The notes beneath the pieces were generated by a model. It did not search any database, had not been told where the DNA came from, and saw only the letters and a program-made list of their open reading frames with translations. This document shows, piece by piece, positions 1 through 5,253 of a stretch of DNA of 6,008 bases; the first letter of the stretch is position 1, and every line of letters begins with the position of its first letter. The DNA is from Candidatus Colimonas fimequi. Lineage in GTDB: Bacteria > Bacillota > Clostridia > Peptostreptococcales > Anaerovoracaceae. The position numbers were made by a program, and so were the translations under genes. Location of the stretch: assembly GCA_018065295.1 (NCBI GenBank), contig JAGHTQ010000092.1, positions 1 to 6,008 of the forward strand, read 5' to 3'.

Positions 1-269
1 AGAACGATTGCCGCCAGGCATTCCATTCTTTCGTGACCGTAAGGGTGAGTCTTATCAGGTTTCTTGGCTGCGATTTTCAGACCCACAATTACTACGAACG
101 AACTGATTACATCTGATGCGGAGTGTATTGCATCGGAAACCATGGCTGAAGATCCAGCAACAACGCCGGCGATGAACTTCCCGGCCGATAAAAGTATATT
201 CAAAATTATGCTGACGATGGACACCTTGATGCCAAGTGCGCCAGCGTCAATATTATGTTCATGACCCAT
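1..269 (-). CDS. Cation diffusion facilitator (CDF) transporter, N-terminal part, cut by window edge
   Basis: Read on the minus strand from the ATG at 269, this frame stays open for 89 codons to the window edge. The protein begins MGHEHNIDAGALG and continues with a first membrane segment (about residues 13-38) and a second (about 42-67). The second holds SDAIHSASD, in which H49 and D53 form the HxxxD metal pair of CDF transmembrane helix 2. It is followed by DKTHPYGHER, where D72, H75 and H79 match the DxxHxxxH second metal site of YiiP/FieF-type proteins. CDF proteins are inner-membrane antiporters that export divalent metals such as Zn, Fe, Mn or Co in exchange for protons. HxxxD rather than DxxxD favours zinc-type selectivity, but this is inference. 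The start is supported by AAGGAG eight bases upstream. The remaining membrane helices and the C-terminal domain lie outside the window. Confidence 0.9.
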   Translation of the reverse strand, partial: MGHEHNIDAGALGIKVSIVSIILNILLSAGKFIAGVVAGSSAMVSDAIHSASDVISSFVVIVGLKIAAKKPDKTHPYGHERMECLAAIV

Positions 270-301
270 ATGTTTGGCTCCTTTGTTAATCGTATTTGAC
301 A

Positions 302-338
302 ATTATAGTAGCCAAATGGTCTGTTTGTCTAGACGAAC
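302..338 (-). promoter_or_regulatory. Promoter of the CDF gene with overlapping inverted repeat
   Basis: On the minus strand a perfect TATAAT (302-307) lies 18 bases downstream of TAGACA (326-331), a 5/6 match to the sigma-70-type -35 box. The predicted start of transcription is near 295, about 26 bases before the CDF start codon. An inverted repeat GTTTGTCTAGACGAAC (323-338; one mismatched pair, with an 8-bp perfect core GTCTAGAC at 327-334) covers the -35 box, a usual place for a repressor operator. A metal-responsive repressor would suit the gene, but no regulator is identified. The promoter makes the CDF gene independent of the gene that ends at 368. Confidence 0.65.
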
Positions 339-367
339 TTTTGTTAGTGTTTTATAACCTTGAAACC

Positions 368-1078
368 CTACCACCACACACCTGGCAGTATACGTGTATT
401 TATTATGTGCGCAAGCCTTTGCTTGTCGTCGGTGTCGTATTCAAAAGTCTCAATTAAATTGTCAGGTTCCACAGCGCGGGTCGCTTTCATGACGAAAACA
501 CGCTCGGATGCGTTGCTCCGCAGCTTCTCCTGAAGCTTTTCAACGAGTGGGAACACATAAATTTCCAATCGCTCCTCAAAATGAAAAGGAATTCCCAGCT
601 CAAGTAAGTCAAGCCCGATGTCCTGCTCAGATTTGGAACGGACTAGATAGTCGTCTAGTAGATGCCCAGTCTCTGGTTGCTTTTTCCTCGCGTAGTTGCT
701 CGTATACCATTGATACTGTTTCTTTGAATACACGATGCGCAGCAAATCCAAATGCCCAATCTCGAATTTTCTTAAAAGGGTCGCGACGTTCTCCAGAGCG
801 TCTGTCCGTTCATCCTCAGAGGCTTCAAGCAGTGCAATCAAAGCCTCGCAGTATTTCTTGCGCGTCAAGCGATATACTTCAGGCGACTTCTTCGACATAT
901 ATTCACTGTCTATGCCGTCGTATGAATAAAACGAATATGTACTGTGATGTTTCTTGATATGCAAAGTCGTATTCCCAGCTTGATTGATAAACCCTTGAAG
1001 CCGTTTAACCGCAGCATCTTCGTCAAAAGCGCAATCCAGCGCGCGTGTAATTGAGTTAATAATTGTTGTCGCGTCCAT
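368..1078 (-). CDS. VRSKSE-type protein of unknown function, probably lacking its nuclease core
   Basis: 236 residues, no signal peptide or membrane segment, so probably cytoplasmic. The middle of the protein (YMSKKSPEVYRLTRKKYCEA, 60-79) and the stretch ETGHLLDDYLVRSKSE (136-151) followed by GIPFHFE (162-168) resemble, from memory, a Firmicutes family of about 280-320 residues. That family continues after the RSKSE/IPFRYE motifs with YPDFT and a YWEHFG motif, which look like a PD-(D/E)XK nuclease fold. Here, after residue 171, the sequence goes to LEIYVFPLVEKLQEKL and ends with PDNLIETFEYD (205-215), which resembles the usual family end. The PDF and WEHFG motifs are absent in all three minus-strand frames, so an internal deletion of a few dozen residues is more likely than a frameshift. 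If so, the protein may be inactive as a nuclease. The ATG has AAGGAGG very close by (3-4 bases). Arginine codons are mostly CGN. Function unknown. Confidence 0.75.
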   Translation of the reverse strand: MDATTIINSITRALDCAFDEDAAVKRLQGFINQAGNTTLHIKKHHSTYSFYSYDGIDSEYMSKKSPEVYRLTRKKYCEALIALLEASEDERTDALENVATLLRKFEIGHLDLLRIVYSKKQYQWYTSNYARKKQPETGHLLDDYLVRSKSEQDIGLDLLELGIPFHFEERLEIYVFPLVEKLQEKLRSNASERVFVMKATRAVEPDNLIETFEYDTDDKQRLAHIINTRILPGVWW

Positions 1079-1089
1079 AGGCCTCCTTT

Positions 1090-1112
1090 CATATGGTAAA
1101 TTTTACCATATG
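1090..1112 (-). promoter_or_regulatory. Perfect 23-bp palindrome over a likely extended -10 promoter
   Basis: Arms CATATGGTAAA (1090-1100) and TTTACCATATG (1102-1112) are exact reverse complements around one central base. On the minus strand the palindrome contains TGGTAAAAT (1100-1108), which fits an extended -10 box (TGn plus TAAAAT, 5/6 of TATAAT). Transcription would begin near 1093 and the ribosome site of the 368-1078 gene follows at once (1082-1089). No convincing -35 box is seen, as is usual for extended -10 promoters. A dimeric repressor binding here would shut the promoter. The repressor is unknown; the downstream protein shows no helix-turn-helix motif that I can recognise. Confidence 0.55.
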
Positions 1113-1165
1113 AACTTTGCTGGCGCTACTTAAATGTCGACTTTTTTGTTGGCGCGTTAGCTGGG

Positions 1166-1528
1166 AGAGGAAACGTCATCGTTTTATATATCTCAGCGCA
1201 TGAAAAGGGTGACGTTTGGTGGTAGCACGTGGGCATGCAGAGGAAACGTCATCGTTTTGCATGCGTTAGCGCACGAAAAGGATGACGTTCGGTGGTAGAC
1301 TATGAATGCGCAAAAGAAACGTCATCGCTTTGCATACTCTAAGGCATGAGAAGGATGACGTTTGGTGATTGTCTGTGAGTGTGTGAAGGAGAAGTCATCG
1401 TTTTGCATATGTCAGAAAGCGAAAAGGATGACGTTTGGTGAACACCCGTGAACGGGGGATAGGAACTGTCATCCATTTACATTCTCTAGCGCGTCAAAAG
1501 GATGACGTCTGGTGGTATCCCCGTGACG
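1166..1528. repeat. Array of five tandem 73-bp units, each with a 47-nt imperfect hairpin
   Basis: Left arms (consensus AAACGTCATCGTTTT) start at 1171, 1244, 1317, 1390 and 1464, i.e. steps of 73, 73, 73 and 74. Right arms (consensus AAAAGGATGACGTTT) start at 1203, 1276, 1349, 1422 and 1496. In every unit the arms are 15 nt and the loop exactly 17 nt; the arms pair at 14 of 15 positions in the best copy type, with one internal mismatch. Loops share GCAT near the start and TMAGCGC near the end in most units. GGTG follows every right arm (GGTGGTAG in units 1 and 2), and the rest of the spacer is more variable but alignable around a GTG. Units 1 and 2 are the most regular; units 4 and 5 have drifted. 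73 is not a multiple of 3 and no long frame crosses the array, so it is non-coding except where it enters the LysR gene (1469-1528). Bases 1113-1165 to its left hold nothing I recognise. The family is not known to me. Confidence 0.9.
1464..1528. repeat. Fifth array unit, overlapping the 3' end of the LysR gene
   Basis: Left arm AACTGTCATCCATTT (1464-1478), 17-nt loop (1479-1495), right arm AAAAGGATGACGTCT (1496-1510), then GGTGGTATCCCCGTGACG, which aligns with the spacer after unit 4 (GGTGAACACCCGTGAACG). Read on the minus strand it encodes roughly the last 19 residues of the LysR protein, and the TGA stop (1469-1471) falls in the GATGAC of the arm. It is the most diverged copy, either because it is the oldest or because coding limits it. 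Confidence 0.75.
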
Positions 1529-2401
1529 TTTCATATTTTGTTCGAATTCCGTAATAAACCTCTGCGCAATAGGTGAGAACACCTGCTGCTTCTTCCAGAC
1601 CAGATACATTGGTGTTGTCAGTTCTGGCTTGAGAGGTATCGATATCAGACCACTCGTCTCACTAGTATCAACAATTCGGTCGAAGGCGAGAAGTGCGCCT
1701 AGGCCGTGTTTGGCGAAACGTGAACCGTTGTACGCAAGTCGGAAACTGCCCTCCAAGTGATATTTTGCAAAGGTATCACCGGCCCATCTAGGAATGTCGT
1801 TCTCCCATGACTGCTCGGAGCAGAAGAGGGGAAGATCGATAAGATCTTCGGGCACAATGTATTTCTTTGCAGCAAGTGGGTGATCGCGAGGAACGATTAG
1901 CGTCCACTTGTCGGCTTCAGGAAACGGCACTGCATTGTATTTGTTCAGGTCAGGAGTTTCAACAATCGCTGCGAAATCCAGGATGCCCTTGTCCAGTTTC
2001 TCGATAACCTGCTCGGTATCACCACTGGTAATGTGGTAGCGAAGGTTGGGGTAGTCCACCTTGAATTCCTTGATGAAGTCGGCGAGAAAGTCCACCTGAT
2101 AGCTCTCGGCCAGACCGAAATAGATGTCGCCGCCAGTGATGTCGTCCATAGAATGGAAGCCGTCGTAAATTTTGCTCGCCATGGCTAGCAGGTCCTCGGC
2201 TTGCTTTCGCAGGAACACGCCCGCCTCAGTCAGTTCAATATTGAAACTGTGGCGAATGAATAACTTCTGGCCCAGTTCATCTTCGAGAGCCTTAATTTGT
2301 CTCGAAAGCGTCGGCTGAGTGGTATGCAAAATTTCCGCAGCCTTCGTTATATTCTCTTCTTGCGCGACTATCAAAAAGTTCTGAAGTGTCTTTATTTCCA
2401 T
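1469..2401 (-). CDS. LysR-type transcriptional regulator
   Basis: 310 residues when started at the ATG at 2401, which has GAGGAAGG a few bases upstream; the in-frame TTG six codons earlier (2419) has no ribosome site. The N-terminal winged helix-turn-helix (about 1-60) shows the family pattern: MEIKTLQNFLIVAQEENITK, then AAEILHTTQPTLSRQIKALE, then LGQKLFIR. Residues about 90-288 form the periplasmic-binding-protein-like effector domain (GDIYFGLAES at 91, ILDFAAIVE at 140, LIVPRDHPLA at 168). Such regulators bind DNA as dimers or tetramers and usually activate a divergent operon when a small ligand is present, while repressing themselves. The four-gene operon starting at 2556 is the natural target. 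The protein is a little longer than the usual 290-305: its tail from about residue 292 (RHGDTTRRHPFDALENVNG) is encoded by the fifth unit of the 73-bp array and looks like added low-value sequence. Arginine codons are mostly CGN. Confidence 0.92.
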   Translation of the reverse strand: MEIKTLQNFLIVAQEENITKAAEILHTTQPTLSRQIKALEDELGQKLFIRHSFNIELTEAGVFLRKQAEDLLAMASKIYDGFHSMDDITGGDIYFGLAESYQVDFLADFIKEFKVDYPNLRYHITSGDTEQVIEKLDKGILDFAAIVETPDLNKYNAVPFPEADKWTLIVPRDHPLAAKKYIVPEDLIDLPLFCSEQSWENDIPRWAGDTFAKYHLEGSFRLAYNGSRFAKHGLGALLAFDRIVDTSETSGLISIPLKPELTTPMYLVWKKQQVFSPIAQRFITEFEQNMKRHGDTTRRHPFDALENVNG

Positions 2402-2440
2402 TGATTTCACCTTCCTCAATTAATGTATATATGATAACAC

Positions 2441-2461
2441 GATATGCGCTGGGCGTATATC
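2441..2461. promoter_or_regulatory. Probable LysR-type binding box (T-N11-A dyad)
   Basis: GATATGCGC (2441-2449), three bases, then GCGTATATC (2453-2461): the arms are reverse complements at 8 of 9 positions. The dyad contains T2445-N11-A2457, the classic LysR-family box. It lies 40 bases upstream of the LysR start codon and about 80 upstream of the expected operon transcription start, so binding there could both limit LysR expression and help activate the operon. The match of regulator and box is inferred from position and pattern only. Confidence 0.6.
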
Positions 2462-2515
2462 ACGAAATACAGAATTGGCATTAGTGAATATCGCGTGGGG
2501 CCAATAAAATGAAAA

Positions 2516-2550
2516 TATAAGTATAATTCCAAGTACTACGTAATAAGGAG
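2516..2550 (+). promoter_or_regulatory. Operon promoter -10 box and ribosome site
   Basis: A perfect TATAAT lies at 2522-2527 (preceded by TATAAG at 2516-2521). The sequence 16-18 bases upstream (GGGGCCAA region, 2497-2504) is a poor -35 box, which fits a promoter that needs an activator such as the divergent LysR protein. Transcription would start near 2534. AAGGAG at 2545-2550 is the ribosome site, five bases before the ATG of the first operon gene. Confidence 0.6.
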
Positions 2551-2555
2551 AAACG

Positions 2556-3554
2556 ATGGAAAATTTAGTATTAGTACAGGAATGGGACAAGACATTCCCA
2601 CAGAGTGAAAAGGTAAATCACAGCAAAATCACATTTGTAAATAGATACGGCATTACACTTGCAGCAGATATGTATGTGCCAAAGAATGCAGAGGGTAAGC
2701 TTCCTGCAATCGCAGTTTGCGGACCTTTTGGCGCAGTTAAGGAGCAGTGCTCAGGTCTCTATGCACAGACTATGGCAGAGAGAGGATTTCTGACAATCGC
2801 ATTCGACCCTTCATTCACAGGCGAAAGCGGCGGTCAGCCAAGATACATGGCATCTCCTGACATCAACACAGAAGACTTCCAGGCTGCAGTTGACTTCCTT
2901 TCAAACTGTGAACTGGTTGATCCAGATAGAATCGGTGTTATCGGCATCTGCGGATGGGGAGGCATGGCGCTCAACGTTGCAGCGCTTGGTACAAGAATCA
3001 AGGCTACTGTAGCATCAACAATGTATGATATGACAAGAGTAAATGCTAACGGATATTTCGATGAAGGAGATTCAGAAGAAGCGAGATATGAAAGCAAGAA
3101 GGCTCTTAATGAGCTGCGTACCAAGGAATTCGCAAGTGGCGAATATTCACTTGGCGGCGGCTGCATGGAACTTCCAGTTCCTGATGAAGCTCCATTCTTT
3201 GTAAAGGATTATAGCGACTACTACAAGAGGGAAGAACGTGGATATCACCCAAGAAGCCTTAACTCAAACGGTGGCTGGAATACTATCGGATGCATGTCTT
3301 TCATGAACCAGCCAATCTTAAAGTACAGCAACGAAATCAGAAGTGCCGTTCTGGTTATGCATGGTGAGAAGGCACACTCCCTTTACTTCGGCAAGGATGC
3401 TTTCGCAAACATGGTGGAAGGCAACTCATATACAGACAACAAAGAACTGCTGATTATTCCAGACGCTACTCACACAGATCTGTATGATGGCGGCGGTAAG
3501 AACGCAATTCCATTTGATAAGTTAGTAAGCTTCTTTAATGAGTATTTAAAGTAG
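2556..3554 (+). CDS. Alpha/beta hydrolase with a Cys nucleophile motif (YcjY/dienelactone hydrolase-like)
   Basis: 332 residues, no signal peptide, so cytoplasmic. The alpha/beta-hydrolase order is visible: a strand and oxyanion region (LPAIAVCGPFGAVKEQ, 49-64), FDPSFTGESGG (83-93), the nucleophile elbow GVIGICGWGGMAL (127-139), a cap-like insertion (about 160-250), MHGEKAHS (268-275) and a late histidine in IPDATHTDLYD (301-311). In the elbow the nucleophile position is C132 (G-x-C-x-G), as in dienelactone hydrolase, instead of the usual serine; H306 is the probable catalytic base. The acid residue is not certain, since the usual Asp after strand 7 is replaced by the GEKAHS motif, which I believe is normal for YcjY-like proteins. 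Substrate unknown: an ester, lactone or thioester is possible. It is the first gene of the operon and is followed by the flavoprotein gene after 18 bases. Of its 12 arginines, 9 use AGA, unlike the LysR gene. Confidence 0.9.
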   Translation: MENLVLVQEWDKTFPQSEKVNHSKITFVNRYGITLAADMYVPKNAEGKLPAIAVCGPFGAVKEQCSGLYAQTMAERGFLTIAFDPSFTGESGGQPRYMASPDINTEDFQAAVDFLSNCELVDPDRIGVIGICGWGGMALNVAALGTRIKATVASTMYDMTRVNANGYFDEGDSEEARYESKKALNELRTKEFASGEYSLGGGCMELPVPDEAPFFVKDYSDYYKREERGYHPRSLNSNGGWNTIGCMSFMNQPILKYSNEIRSAVLVMHGEKAHSLYFGKDAFANMVEGNSYTDNKELLIIPDATHTDLYDGGGKNAIPFDKLVSFFNEYLK

Positions 3555-3572
3555 GCGAGGAGATGTACGAAA

Positions 3573-4112
3573 ATGAGTAAAAAAGTAGTTGTAATCTCAA
3601 CAAGTCTTCGTGCGAACAGTAATTCTGACTCCATGGCAGCAAGTTTCTGCAATGGTGCAAAGGATGCAGGTCACGAAGTAGAGTATATTACCCTTAGAGG
3701 AAAGCAGATTGGATTCTGCATTGGCTGCCTAGCATGTCAGAGCCAGGGCGAATGCGTCATTAAGGATGATGCCAGTGACATTACAGAGAAGGTATTAAAT
3801 GCTGATGCTGTTGCATGGGCGACACCTATCTATTATTACGAAATGTCCGGTCAGATGAAGACACTTATTGATAGAATGAATTCAATGTATCCTAGAGACT
3901 ACAAATTCAGAGACATCTACTTCATGGCTTCAGCTGCAGAGGAAGAAGAATCCGTGCCAGAAAAAGCAATCAGTGGACTGCAGGGATGGATTGATTGCTA
4001 TGCGCACGCATCACTTAAGGGCACAGTTTTTTGCGGTGGTGTAACTGACTGCGGCGAAATTGCGGGCAATGACAAATTAGATGCTGCGTATGAGATGGGT
4101 AAGAATCTCTAG
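3573..4112 (+). CDS. Iron-sulfur flavoprotein-like NAD(P)H-dependent FMN reductase (flavodoxin fold)
   Basis: 179 residues. The N-terminus VVVISTSLRANSNSD (5-19) is the strand and phosphate-binding loop for FMN. TPIYYYEMSGQMKTLIDR is the conserved second flavin loop and following helix of the NADPH-dependent FMN reductase/flavodoxin-2 group. Between them lie C49-x2-C52-x2-C55-x5-C61 (CIGCLACQSQGEC). To my knowledge this spacing equals the compact cysteine motif that holds the 4Fe-4S cluster in Methanosarcina Isf. Many related bacterial proteins keep the same pattern, so a cluster is plausible but not shown. The protein would move electrons from NAD(P)H or ferredoxin to a quinone, nitro compound or other acceptor. 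AGGAG (3558-3562) lies ten bases before the ATG. It ends rather early after the last strand (179 residues), which is within the family range. The lipoprotein gene follows 11 bases after the stop. Confidence 0.9.
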   Translation: MSKKVVVISTSLRANSNSDSMAASFCNGAKDAGHEVEYITLRGKQIGFCIGCLACQSQGECVIKDDASDITEKVLNADAVAWATPIYYYEMSGQMKTLIDRMNSMYPRDYKFRDIYFMASAAEEEESVPEKAISGLQGWIDCYAHASLKGTVFCGGVTDCGEIAGNDKLDAAYEMGKNL

Positions 4113-4123
4113 GAGACGATAAT

Positions 4124-4603
4124 ATGAAACGTTGGTTAGCGATTGTTTGCATATGTGTATTGTCAATGAGTTTTGTGTCGTGTGGGAATAATACTACAGA
4201 GAATGAAGCCGGCGAAACAGTTGCATCGCAGACTGAAACGGAGATGAAAGAAATGGATAACAAAATGCAGGTACTGGTTGGCGATTATACTTTCACAGCA
4301 ACACTTGAAGATAATCAGGCGGTAAATGAACTGGTTGATATGATGAGCGAAGGCGACGTGGTTCTTAAGCTTGATGATTATTCTGGTTTCGAGAAAGTAG
4401 GTTCCCTTGGCTGTGAATTAACAAGAAGTGACAAACAGACTACAACACACAGTGGTGATATTGTCCTTTATGGAGGCGATAACATTGTAGTGTTTTATGG
4501 CAGCAATTCCTGGAGTTATACGCGAATTGGCAAGATTGATGATCTGACTAATTGGGAAGCTGCTCTTGGAAACGGTAGCGTGACAATAACATTTAGAAAA
4601 TAG
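4124..4603 (+). CDS. Lipoprotein with cyclophilin-like fold domain
   Basis: 159 residues. MKRW plus a hydrophobic run (5-18) and the lipobox FVSC (17-20) mark a signal peptide II with lipidated C20, so the mature protein is anchored on the outer face of the cytoplasmic membrane. Residues 21-47 are a polar T/E/S/N-rich linker. From about 48 to 159 the pattern (MQVLVGDYTFTATLEDN, then GDIVLYGGDNIVVFYG at 111-126, then SWSYTRIGKI at 129-138) matches the small all-beta cyclophilin-like domain often found beside flavodoxins and alpha/beta hydrolases in anaerobes. Such domains resemble cyclophilin in fold; peptidyl-prolyl isomerase activity should not be assumed, and their role is unknown. AGGAG (4111-4115) overlaps the stop codon of the flavoprotein gene and lies eight bases before this ATG, indicating coupled expression. 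Confidence 0.88.
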   Translation: MKRWLAIVCICVLSMSFVSCGNNTTENEAGETVASQTETEMKEMDNKMQVLVGDYTFTATLEDNQAVNELVDMMSEGDVVLKLDDYSGFEKVGSLGCELTRSDKQTTTHSGDIVLYGGDNIVVFYGSNSWSYTRIGKIDDLTNWEAALGNGSVTITFRK

Positions 4604-4613
4604 TGGATAGATA

Positions 4614-5192
4614 ATGGACAAAAAGATAATAGACGAAACCCTCAAGGCATGGAGAGAAGGAGCAACTGTCAAAGGTGGTTCTGAAGAACACCAGGTGATG
4701 CATTATGTTGCACAGGAAGCCCTGAAACTTCTACCTAAACTGAATAGTGAATATCACACCCCTGCTGAAGTACGTGAAATATTCTCAGAGCTGATTGGCA
4801 GTGAAGTTGATGATACGTTCACTGTATTTCCGCCATTCTATACTGAGTGTGGCAAAAACACATTCATTGGCAAAAATGTATTTATTAACTTCGGATGCCA
4901 TTTCCAGGATCAAGGTGGCATCTATATTGATGACAATGTGCTTATAGGTCCAAGTGTAGAGATGGCAACGATTAATCATGGAGAACTTCCTGAAGAACGT
5001 TCAGATCTTCATATGTCAGCAATCCACATTGGCAAGAGCGTTTGGATTGGAGCTAACGCGACAATCCTGCCAGGTGTGACTATCGGTGATGGTGCCATTA
5101 TTGCGGCTGGTGCAGTTGTGACAAAAGATGTTGCAGCAAACACTGCGGTTGGAGGCGTGCCTGCAAAGGTAATAAAGACAATTGAAACATAA
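4614..5192 (+). CDS. Hexapeptide-repeat O-acetyltransferase (maltose/galactoside acetyltransferase group)
   Basis: 192 residues, the usual size for this group. An alpha-helical N-terminal part (1-60) is followed by PPFYTECGKNTFIGKNVFIN (73-92), typical of maltose and galactoside acetyltransferases. A left-handed beta-helix of hexapeptide repeats then runs through FGCHFQDQ, GPSVEMATINHG and IGKSVWIGANATILPGVTIG (139-158) and closes with AGAVVTKDVAANTAVGGVPA (165-184), the normal C-terminal turn and PAKVIK end. H122 in ATINHG sits where the catalytic histidine of LacA-type enzymes lies. Such trimers transfer acetyl from acetyl-CoA to a hydroxyl of a sugar or another small acceptor; the acceptor here is unknown. 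The ATG comes ten bases after the lipoprotein stop with only a weak ribosome site (GGAT), so translation is probably coupled. It is the last gene of the operon, before the terminator at 5200-5230. Confidence 0.92.
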   Translation: MDKKIIDETLKAWREGATVKGGSEEHQVMHYVAQEALKLLPKLNSEYHTPAEVREIFSELIGSEVDDTFTVFPPFYTECGKNTFIGKNVFINFGCHFQDQGGIYIDDNVLIGPSVEMATINHGELPEERSDLHMSAIHIGKSVWIGANATILPGVTIGDGAIIAAGAVVTKDVAANTAVGGVPAKVIKTIET

Positions 5193-5199
5193 TAAAGAG

Positions 5200-5230
5200 A
5201 AAAGAACCGTTGGATTCCAACGGTTCTTTT
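5200..5230. terminator. Bidirectional intrinsic terminator
   Basis: AAAAGAACCGTTGGA (5200-5214) and TCCAACGGTTCTTTT (5216-5230) are perfect reverse complements around a single base, giving a stem of about 14 bp with a three-base loop. The top strand has a T-run (5227-5231) after the stem and the bottom strand has one from the A-run at 5200-5203. It sits between the convergent acetyltransferase (stop 5192) and LUD gene (stop 5254) and would end both transcripts. Confidence 0.93.
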
Positions 5231-5253
5231 TATGTCTAAAATGCAGGGTGCTT

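Noticed and set aside
64..264. Plus-strand open frame of 66 codons
   Set aside because: It is the antisense shadow of the CDF transporter gene, whose family motifs are clear on the minus strand.
508..957. Plus-strand open frame of 149 codons
   Set aside because: It is antisense to the better supported minus-strand gene, has no ribosome site, and its protein (many Ser, Arg and Cys, low complexity) resembles no family.
910..1092. Minus-strand open frame starting at 1092
   Set aside because: It starts inside the palindrome, overlaps the 368-1078 gene in another frame and has no ribosome site of its own.
1166..1528. CRISPR array
   Set aside because: The conserved part is itself a long hairpin with similar loops and alignable spacers in every unit; there are no unique spacers of constant length between identical repeats, and no cas genes nearby.
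1166..1528. Integron attC sites or iterons
   Set aside because: No cassette genes lie between the units, no clear RYYYAAC/GTTRRRY core pair is present, and there is no integrase or replication gene. The units are far longer than iterons.
2402..2419. TTG start for the LysR protein six codons upstream
   Set aside because: The ATG at 2401 has GAGGAAGG at proper distance and gives the standard LysR N-terminus; the TTG has no ribosome site.
3563..3580. Five-codon frame starting ATG TAC GAA before the flavoprotein gene
   Set aside because: It overlaps the true start in another frame, ends at once, and its ATG is too close to the ribosome site. It is probably chance.
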